This document shows, one piece after another, positions 56,606 to 64,000 of a stretch of DNA of 64,000 bases (positions within the stretch are counted from its first letter, which is position 1; every line of letters begins with the position of its first letter). The notes below the pieces were generated by a model. The model was given only the letters and a program-made list of their open reading frames with translations, had not been told where the DNA came from and did no database searches. The DNA is from Sorex araneus. Its lineage: Eukaryota > Chordata > Mammalia > Eulipotyphla > Soricidae. Position numbers and translations under genes: made by a program. The stretch is from the NCBI RefSeq assembly GCF_027595985.1, contig NC_073306.1, forward strand, positions 103,259,484 through 103,323,483, read 5' to 3'.

Positions 56606-58034
56606 CAAGAGTGGTATTTCTGGTTTAGAGTATATTTTTGCATACAATTTTGCACAGAGTTTCAGAGACTTAAGAATCCTTCACAGTTCATATCAGAACT
56701 CTAGATATGGATGTAGGTCCAGGCTCACAAATGTGGCTTAATCAAGATTCTCCAGTGTGTTTGGAAGGGAAATGGTGAAATATTTTCCCTCTATATCATT
56801 TCCTTGGTGGAATAGAGAGAAAGGATTTTTTGAAACCCACAAAGGCTTATTATAATATTTTCATTATTCATTGAACTTTATACTTGTTTCTATCTCAAAA
56901 GATGAAAATGATTCTTAGACTCTCTCTTCCTTCTATATGGAATATACCTATGGAAGAGAAAAATAGGAAACGTGTTATCAAAAAGATCAGTAGGGTTGCT
57001 GTTGACTGACTTAAATGAGTTTTAGTTCCAAGTTTTCTGGAAGCAAGGATTAAGCTCGAGATTTAATCTGAATATTAAATGAAAAAAGGGAATAAATGAA
57101 AAGCAGATTGGAGAGAGAGGAAGAAAGATGGGAGCATTGGAGGAAAGAGTCAGGAGGAGTGAAATGAAGAAATTCTCTGTCATTCTCACAGTAAGTGCCC
57201 AGCCTTAGAGAACTGCAATAATGCAAATGAGAGAACTTTCTGATCAAGAACAAAAGAAGACTGGGAAAAAAGCAAATTTGCTGCATCTGTGAGATTTTGG
57301 TGACTGTAATCAAAACAGTTTCAAGCTGCCACTGCAATCAAAACTACTTGACATATTTTTTTTTATTTTCTTAGTGTCTGTGATCTTCCACCAGTACCTT
57401 TTGAGAGTGGACTTTTATTCCTCTTCTGCATTCTCTCTCTTCATTGGGATGGAGAAAGTCAAGTCAAACCTAGCCATGCGTGGAGAAAGGCCTTGAGCCC
57501 TTTTTGACCTCTTATACCTTCCCCTCTTTTAGGGGAGACTGTGGCACCAGGTCACAAAGCTCAGATGTGAGGTTTAAATGCCTGACTTTCAGACTGTTTC
57601 CCCCTGTAACTTCTGACTGGGCAATAACAATTGCTTTAATGAGTTTCTAATTCTTCCTTAAAATTAAAATGGTCAGCCTCTGACTCCTAACTGTGGTGGT
57701 TGAAGCTAAAATGTAGCATCCATGTAATAAAGTGTCTAGACTGACTTGTAATCCAGAACTAGGAAATGCCTAAAATTTTCTCCTAATCCCAGGGACTTTT
57801 TAAAGAGAGGAAAGAGCTGTAGAAGATTGCCAAATTAGCTTCTTGGAATTGATATTTTGATGCCTCTTTTCTCTGTTAAGTTTGTTTCCCTGGTTTTAGC
57901 CAGTCATATTTCTCATATTGCTGTACCATAGGGTTAAAGTTGGACGGCATCTTGACTCTCTAATCAGGTGTTCATGTACAAAAGTATATGTATGCATATA
58001 TTTATTTTTATGTTTGTAAGCAGCATGTACACAG

Positions 58035-58036
<2 letters not shown>

Positions 58037-58108
<72 letters not shown>
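58037..58108. repeat. (AT)n(AG)n compound microsatellite
   Basis: About 17 AT units switch to about 18 AG units. Confidence 0.95.
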
Positions 58109-58113
<5 letters not shown>

Positions 58114-58904
58114 CTTAAGAAACCAGGATCCATTTTGATGATGTAATGAAAATTCTCTGCCTGATCACCCCACGGTCTGTGCTGGCTCTGAAGACACAGG
58201 AAAATGTGGATGTTTTGGGGAGGAAAGACATTGACTCATTTTTACAAACCAACTGGCCCAGCTGAGTGAGCATACAACACCGAGGCAGCCCAGGTGTCTG
58301 TATCCTCAGCACGCGTCCTTCTCCATGGTTGGACCCAAACATTCTCCTCTACCCAGCCCTTACCTTCCTCCTCCAGAAGAGTCTGCAATGCCACCACTCA
58401 TCTGGACTTGCACCATTTCCACTACAAAACCGTCCTTTTCATCCCCTTTCTCTCACCTGTCCCTGCTTCCCTCCTTGTTTTTTGCTTGTTTCCTTATTAC
58501 TACCTCCAGATACCAGTGGAATTTTCTGGATTGATGTGTAAATTACTAATTTTTAAGGTGCTTTCTAGCTTGAGATTATTTTTAAGCTCTAGAAAAAAAA
58601 TCTTCTCAATTAGTACCTTTTCTGAAATAAGGTTTCAACATCTGTGTCTTTTGCTTAATCCCCTTGTGCATGCATTTTTTTTCCCTCCCCACCTGGTTTA
58701 TCTCTAAAAATGTAATGTGCTTACTCAGATATTTTGTTTTCATGCTCTGAAAAATTCTGTTGAATTAGATACCAAGTGACCTAATATCCCATCTGCCAAA
58801 ATCACTCACAGAACTGCTTAAATGGAAAGCCATGAAACAGCTTGGGTAATATTATTTTAAGAATCACATTTATTATTTCCTGCAGGTTGCTCAATTAAGA
58901 TTAG

Positions 58905-59070
58905 AAGTAATTCATTTAACATATCTTTGTTGGAGGCCACAGCACCTACTGGGTGCTAAGGACACTGCCATGATTTAGATAGACAAGGTCCTGGCTCTCA
59001 GTGAAGTGGGTGAGCATGATAAATAACAAAGGTAGTTTCATATAGCAATAATTACTGGAAAGAAAAAGAG
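58905..59070 (-). repeat. L2 3' end remnant
   Basis: The text cacctactgggtgctaagga, then aaggtcctggctctcagtga and ggtgagcatgataaataaca follows the reverse complement of L2. Confidence 0.6.
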
Positions 59071-59095
59071 GATATATTTCAAATATTTATGTTAT

Positions 59096-59258
59096 AGGGG
59101 CTAAAGAGATAGCAGTGGTAGTGTGCTTGCCTTGCATACAACTGACCCGGTCCAATCCCTAGCACCACATATGACTCCCAGACCCCCCTAAGAGTTGGTA
59201 AATGTTTATTTCCCGGAGCACAAAACCAGGAGTAAATCTTGAGCACTGTTGTCAAATA
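59096..59258 (+). repeat. SINE-A copy, diverged
   Basis: The head ggggctaaagagatagcagt, B-box-like region gacccggtccaatccctagc and a body ending near gagcactgttgtcaa. Confidence 0.7.
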
Positions 59259-59564
59259 TCTGTTAGCCACGAAAATGTCTTCCTGAAGAGGCAACCTCAG
59301 TATTTTGACCTGAGTAATATAACAGGCATCTCTGAAAATTCATAAAAGGAATGTTCTAGAAAAAAAAGAGGGAAATCCAAAGTGCCTTAAGGAAACACAT
59401 TTCACACAGCTCATGGTTGAAGGGAAATTAAGTCAGATGAAAGGGGGAGGGTCAAGATGCTCTGTACCTTCTCAACGACCTAAGGCGTTTGTACTGTCCA
59501 GCGCACACAGGAAGCTACTGGAAGGGCAGTGAGCAAGAACTCATCTGTGTTTTAGCAAAACTAG

Positions 59565-59634
59565 ATTTTAGCCCAAAAAAAATTTTGACCTGAGTAATAT
59601 AACAGGCATCTCTGAAAATTTTTTGGGCTAAAAT
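59565..59634. repeat. hairpin with a loop copied from 59302-59340
   Basis: Arms attttagcccaaaaaa (59565-59580) and its exact reverse complement (59619-59634) enclose a loop that contains the same 39 bases as 59302-59340, in direct orientation. See findings. Confidence 0.9.
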
Positions 59635-59840
59635 CCAGTTGTAGTGTGGCAGTTAGAAGGAGTGGGGGTGGCAGCATGGATAGGAAGACTGATGGATGGA
59701 GGATATAGTCTAGGAATAGAACTGGAAGAACTGAAAAAAAATTAAACTAAAATGAAAAAAATAAAGGGGAGAAAAAAGAATTGACAAGCCTAGCTGTCCT
59801 TAATGAAGAATTAGCAAGTAAGAGAGAAAAGAATCAAGGA

Positions 59841-60014
59841 GGCTGGGACCATAGTACAGTGGGTAGGGCATCTGCCTTGCACGCAGCCGACTAGGGTTCT
59901 ATCCTTGGCATCCATATGGTCCCCCGAGCACCACCAGAAGTAATTCCTGAGTGCAGAGCCAGGAGGAACCTCTGAGCATTGCTAGGTGTAGCCCAAAAAG
60001 GAAAAAAAAAAGAA
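59841..60014 (+). repeat. SINE-A copy, full length
   Basis: The head aggctgggaccatagtacag to a gctaggtgtagcccaaaaag end and an A10 tail. Confidence 0.9.
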
Positions 60015-60499
60015 TAAATATAAGTCTTGAGTGTGATAATTTGACAATATGGTGCTTCTGTTAACATAGAAGAGGCAATGGAAGAGGACTGGGTATCCAG
60101 TTTACCCAACTAGCCTGCAGCAGCCCGACATACTGTGTTAGATAGACTCTCAGTACAAAGTTATTTCTATTTTCCAGCTGAACCTTTCATTGAGGGCTCA
60201 AGTAAGCCCCATATTCATAGTCACCTCTTTGTAAATAGAAACAAAATAAAGTAATTCTACTAGGAGAAAGCAGATAGATAGATGAGTAAATAGTATTATG
60301 AGTAAATAGTATTTTCATCTAAGAATATAGGGGCCAGAAGGAACAGTGACCTCTAGTGTTCACAGGGAGAAGGGCACATGAGCGTTCAAGGGGACTGCTA
60401 ACCTCTCTCCCTAACCTTCAACTTGGGTGAAATCACTGGAGAAATCCTAACCCAGCCATGTATTCTACTTCACTTTTCATCTAAAATTTCTACTTTTAT

Positions 60500-60720
60500 T
60501 TATTATTACAGAAAATCTCATATAAATATATTGTATATAAAATATACTATAGTATAATATTATATATAATATATTATACAATAATATAATATATAATATC
60601 ATATATATTTTGAGTCAATGTACTCAGACCTGGAAAAGTATATACTATATATAATGTAATATATTATAATATATGTTATATGTTATATATTATATATAAT
60701 CTGATACATATATATAATAT
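60500..60720. repeat. TA-rich block
   Basis: Dense TATATAAT-type sequence able to fold back on itself. It is the left part of the long inverted repeat structure at 60618-60989. Confidence 0.85.
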
Positions 60721-60722
60721 AT

Positions 60723-60954
60723 GGGCTGGAACGATAGCACAGCGGTTGGGCTTTCGCCTTTCACTCGGCCAACTCGTGTTCGATTCCTCTGCCCCTCTCG
60801 GAGAGCCCGGCAAGCTACTAAGAGTATGGAGCCCACACAGCAGAGCCTGGCAAGCTACCCGTGCGTATTGGATATGCCCAAAACAGTAACAATAAGTCTC
60901 TCAATGAGACATGTTACTGGTGCCTGCTCGAACAAATTTATGAGCAACGGCATG
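60723..60954 (+). repeat. SINE-B copy inside TA-rich DNA
   Basis: It is flanked by atatataatatat (about 60710-60722 and 60955-60967). The tail is nearly absent (gagcaacggcatg). Full head and body. Confidence 0.85.
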
Positions 60955-60982
60955 ATATATAATATATACTTTTCCAGGTCTG

Positions 60983-61080
60983 GGTACATGGCTCAAAAAG
61001 CTAGAGTGCTTGCTTAGCTGTGAAAGGCCTAGATTCGATTTCTGTCACCACATATATAATCCCCCAGGTACTCTAGGAAT
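60983..61080 (+). repeat. old tRNA-SINE head
   Basis: The text ggtacatggctcaaaaagct, then gcctagattcgatttctgtc and ccacatatataatcccccag is an old SINE 5' part. Confidence 0.55.
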
Positions 61081-61129
61081 AGCCCAAACTAAACAATCGA
61101 ACCATATTTTTGATAGGGAGGCAGTGCAA

Positions 61130-61345
61130 AGACTTTCTCTGGATTATAGCATGCTAATTTGTGTTTGGAATCCAGTCTAACACTTGTAAATCACTGAGGC
61201 TTGAACCAGCCACTGAAGTTTTCATATCTGTGAAAAAAAGAATTGTAAAACTCTCCTCACGTGACTGTTTTGAGAGTTAGTTGAGGTGGTTGTGCGGGTA
61301 TTTTATCTAGTGGGTTACATAGAGATATGCACAGTTGGTTCTATC
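61130..61345 (+). repeat. probable MIR remnant
   Basis: The text gtttggaatccagtctaaca and gttttcatatctgtgaaaa, then tgagagttagttgaggt follows the order of the sense MIR. Confidence 0.55.
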
Positions 61346-61529
61346 TATAGGAAGGCCTATGTGTGAAATGTTCAGTGCATCTTAACCTACCTTCATGCAT
61401 TTCCCTTTCTGTAGGACTTGCTAACTTAGTATTTCCTAGGCCCCAGAAGGATCCATTCACCAGTGATATTTTCAGGTGCTGAAATAGCATTATTTTTTTT
61501 TTAAGAACTTCCTTAGCAGCGTTGGTTGT

Positions 61530-61730
61530 ATGGAGATCCCAGTTATGTAGGCCTCATGGTTCAATGCCAGGCCTCAGCCATTTGGTGCTGTTCAAGCCCA
61601 GCAGTGCTCGGGGCAACCAAAGCCATACCTGGCGCTGCTGGTAGGGAACAGGGGCATGTAGTGCCAGTGGCTGAATTCACGGTCTCACTTAAAGCTTGTA
61701 CTGTGCGCCTCTCCACGCTTTCTCTGGCCA
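61530..61730 (-). repeat. old SINE-like element
   Basis: The text gcccagcagtgctcggggca and gctgaattcacggtctcact, with a degraded head, resembles the old SINE type at 51650. Confidence 0.4.
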
Positions 61731-62357
61731 CTGATATTGTATTCCTTAACATATCTGGGGAGTTTGTGACCTCTCTGAATATTGGCAAACATGGTTGGCC
61801 TTTTCCCCAGCTTAAAAATATAATTAATCTATATTGCATATATATATATATACATACGCATAAACACACATGTACATAATGTATGTAAATGCACGCATAT
61901 ATCTATGTCTTCATACTTAATCCCATAAAATTCTAAAGGGTATTACATATACACTTAAGCAGCTAATGATCAGATTATATAACTTCATGCTTATATACAT
62001 ATATATGGTAAAGTTAAAAAATTAAAACAGGAAAAAAAATTCCTGTACATTTTCCACAGTTACCTTCTACACTGAAGGCCGTTCAAGAAACCCAGCTGAG
62101 AAACCCTTATTGGTAGCGGCAAGGCAGAGGCAAGAGGGTGGCATTGCTGATGATTCAAGGTTCCCAGTAGCTGCTGGTGTGGGTTTGCTTGAGCATTCAG
62201 TCCCATCTACTCTCTGTATTGCACAGTCCCCAGTGCTCAAGCAAGGAAAGTGCCTGTTTTTGCTCAAGTTTACTGATATTATGCCAAACCTAGCCAGTAT
62301 AAACAGGGTGATCCATGACCTTTTGATAGTGATGAAAAGTAGAAGGTGAGTATTTCA

Positions 62358-62478
62358 TCTTAGCACTGTAGCATTGTCGTCCTGTTGCTCATAAATTTGC
62401 TTGAGCAGGCATCAGTAACTTCTCCATTGTGAGACTTGCTGTTACTGTTTTTGGCATATTGAATATGTCTCCGAGAGG
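62358..62478 (-). repeat. SINE-B, 3' part, split by an LTR
   Basis: The plus strand starts tagcactgtagcattgtcgt and proceeds through the SINE-B body to ccgagagg, where the LTR begins. About 75 bp of the body is missing between gaatatg and tctccgag, a deletion older than or separate from the LTR insertion. Confidence 0.9.
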
Positions 62479-63644
62479 TGTAAAAAACTAAAGCTCTCCA
62501 AGGGGCGCACGCACTCGCGGGCTCTCTGGGTGGCTCTGTCTCACCGTCAAGGGCAAGCGACGGAAGGAAGAAGGCCAAACTGGTTGCTTGATCAGTTTAT
62601 TTTATTCTCTCTCTCCCTGCTTCTCTCCCTGCTTCTCTCCTGGCTCTAGATCTCTCACTAGATCTCTGGATCTGGGCCCCCAACCCACTCTTACAGCCTA
62701 GTTAAATCTCCCCAGCACGAGGGGGTTGGGGCGTACACATAGGTGTGGTCACCATCAATAGGGCTGAGGTTCCTTTCCCTTAGGGGATGCTTTTCCTAGG
62801 ACTTAATTCTTTCAGCAGGAGTAAAGGAGTACCATAACTTTACTCCCAAGGGCGGAGTCCCATGAGTGTGTTTCTCTTCTCCTCAGCCAGCAAACATATA
62901 AGAATTCATAATATTAATCATTTTGTATGGACACAATAAGAGATGCATTAAAGCTTATAGAATTGCTCTCCTGGGGCCATCTCAATCTCAGACTACAGTG
63001 CTCAGGCCAGATCAGTCTTTCCTATCCCTAGCAGGGTCCTAGTCTCATCATTACTTTTGGATCATGACAGTATTTGTCTATGATCAAGCTCTTAACTTAT
63101 AGTTAAGAATTAGGCACTTTGGCCAGGCCCATCTTGATGCCAGGGTAGCACATAACTCACTGCTTGCCCTGGATCTGTCCCGTCCCTCGTCGGGACCCTG
63201 CTTTTGAGGTGCTAGGAACTGAGGGCAACTGAGGCTTAAGTGGAGAAAGCAGATGCCCGGGAGGGAATAATATTCGAGGTCAATTAAATCCCAAGTTACA
63301 AAAGCATAATATTGTCTTCTCGTGTCCATACAAAAAGAACATTGCTTTAAAGTAAATTATTCAAAAGGCACAAGAAGAGGAGAAAGGCAATATTAACTTA
63401 TATAATATAAATTCAGTATCCTAGGAAGGTCTGACCTTACAAATTTGCAGTCAGATTAAGGGAAAGCCTCGGATTAACTCTTTTGGGGAAGACAGCATGG
63501 ATAAGTTATTATAGCTAAACAAAGGGATGGGAGAGATTCTGGAACACCTTGATGGGTGAGACTGGGGTAAGCCTAAACTCCGGCGAAAACCGGGACAAGC
63601 TACTTGTGGCAAGGGGGGAGAGGACAAAGTAATGTCATCCTACA
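62479..63644 (-). mobile_element. solo LTR (1166 bp) inserted in a SINE, perfect 6-bp duplication
   Basis: The ends are TGTA (62479) and TACA (63644). The 6-bp duplication GAGAGG lies at 62473-62478 and 63645-63650. On the minus strand an AATAAA signal (complement at 62601-62606) is about 125 bp from the LTR's 3' end. It is the same family and orientation as 19237-20290. There are no internal retroviral genes. A 6-bp duplication is common for betaretrovirus-like (class II) elements; the class is an inference. Confidence 0.88.
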
Positions 63645-63722
63645 GAGAGGGACGGAGGAATCGAACCCGGGTCAGCCCATGCAAAGCAAACACCCTACCT
63701 GCATCACTATCGCTCCAGTCCT
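63645..63722 (-). repeat. SINE-B, 5' part, split by an LTR
   Basis: After the LTR the SINE continues: gagagggacggaggaatcga, cccgggtcagcccatgc and the head end tatcgctccagtcc. Confidence 0.9.
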
Positions 63723-63734
63723 TCTTTAAATGTT

Positions 63735-63985
63735 TGTTCTCCCCTCAGGCACCATGGTTTGCAATATTGTTAATGATAAAATTTAGGCATCCAGTGTGCC
63801 ACCACCAGACCTACTACGGGAATGTCTGTCCCTCCACCAATGCCTCAAGGCCCACTCCCACTGCTATCCCACTCCCTTGACAAACTCAGTTCTGTAGGCA
63901 GACTCTGGCATTTGTAGCCACTTCAATGCTGTTTCATCTTCCCTTCTTGACAGATGTGATCCAGAACAGTCTGTTAAAGTTTTTT
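63735..63985 (-). repeat. possible L1-like retroposon 3' end
   Basis: The text ggcaccatggtttgcaatat, then gtccctccaccaatgcctca and cccactcccactgctatccc resembles the reverse complement of the L1-like 3' ends at 24600 and 12430. Cut by the window end. Confidence 0.4.
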
Positions 63986-64000
63986 CTGTTTGCTTCTGGG

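Larger units (their letters stand above)
55315..64000 (+). other. ZNF365: ZNF365 intron 3 (continues past the window)
   Basis: It begins GTGAGT. I looked for the C-terminal exon (a basic, H/K/P-rich segment in mammals) on the plus strand and did not see it. Repeat-free stretches at 56620-58030, 58110-58900, 59640-59840, 60020-60500 and 61740-62350 hold no recognisable gene. A C/T-rich part at 58430-58540 gives chance open frames. Confidence 0.7.

Noticed and set aside
57360-57620. Candidate ZNF365 exon after a ttttattttcttag acceptor-like site
   Set aside because: The following translation does not match the expected basic C-terminal segment and contains stops.

Overview
The window is mammalian nuclear DNA, most likely from a shrew (Sorex type). 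The sequence shows a single spliced gene with long introns, scattered old L2, MIR and MER5 remnants, many L1 pieces, and dozens of copies of two tRNA-headed SINE families. I recognise the head and body of these SINEs from soricid genomes (SOR-type). The species call rests on that recognition and is an inference.

Layout. Positions 1-36600 are gene-free flank packed with repeats. These include a 1235-bp CpG-rich retroelement with a perfect 20-bp target duplication (6590-7824), a solo LTR with TGATGT...ACATCA ends (10722-11410), and a second LTR family (19237-20290, with a sister copy at 62479-63644). They also include two L1s with 5' inversions (14285-14835 and 24559-27281), a 5'-truncated L1 with a perfect 17-bp target duplication (29548-30831), a GC-rich 3'UTR-like retrocopy (27355-27924), and a full-length member of a 645-bp non-autonomous retroposon with a GAT-repeat tail (33636-34280).

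At 36780-37420 a CpG-dense promoter precedes the plus-strand gene ZNF365 (also called Su48 or DBZ). A non-coding first exon ends at the donor at 37147. Exon 2 (38961-39716) carries the start codon, one C2H2 zinc finger and most of a coiled coil. After a 15.4-kb intron, exon 3 (55134-55314) continues the coiled coil in frame. The C-terminal exons were not found and are expected beyond 64000. Introns 2 and 3 hold SINEs, microsatellites, an L2 piece just upstream of exon 3, and a solo LTR inserted inside a SINE with a perfect 6-bp duplication.

No defence system, operon or other new multi-gene system is present. The most unusual biology is in the retroposons. One SINE family (here SINE-B) and a larger relative (here family C) share a 3' module and end in ACAGTG or GAT repeats rather than poly(A), yet make clean 10-13-bp target duplications. 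Other family C members carry an L1-like 3' end instead. Two further structures look like replication template-switch products: a hairpin whose loop is an exact copy of sequence 280 bp upstream, and a long inverted repeat around 60.6-61.0 kb.

SINE-A here means the tRNA-headed family with a poly(A) tail and a body ending in a GGGTGTGACCC-like motif. SINE-B has the same head but a different body, ending near a GAGCAACGGGATGACAGTG-like motif.
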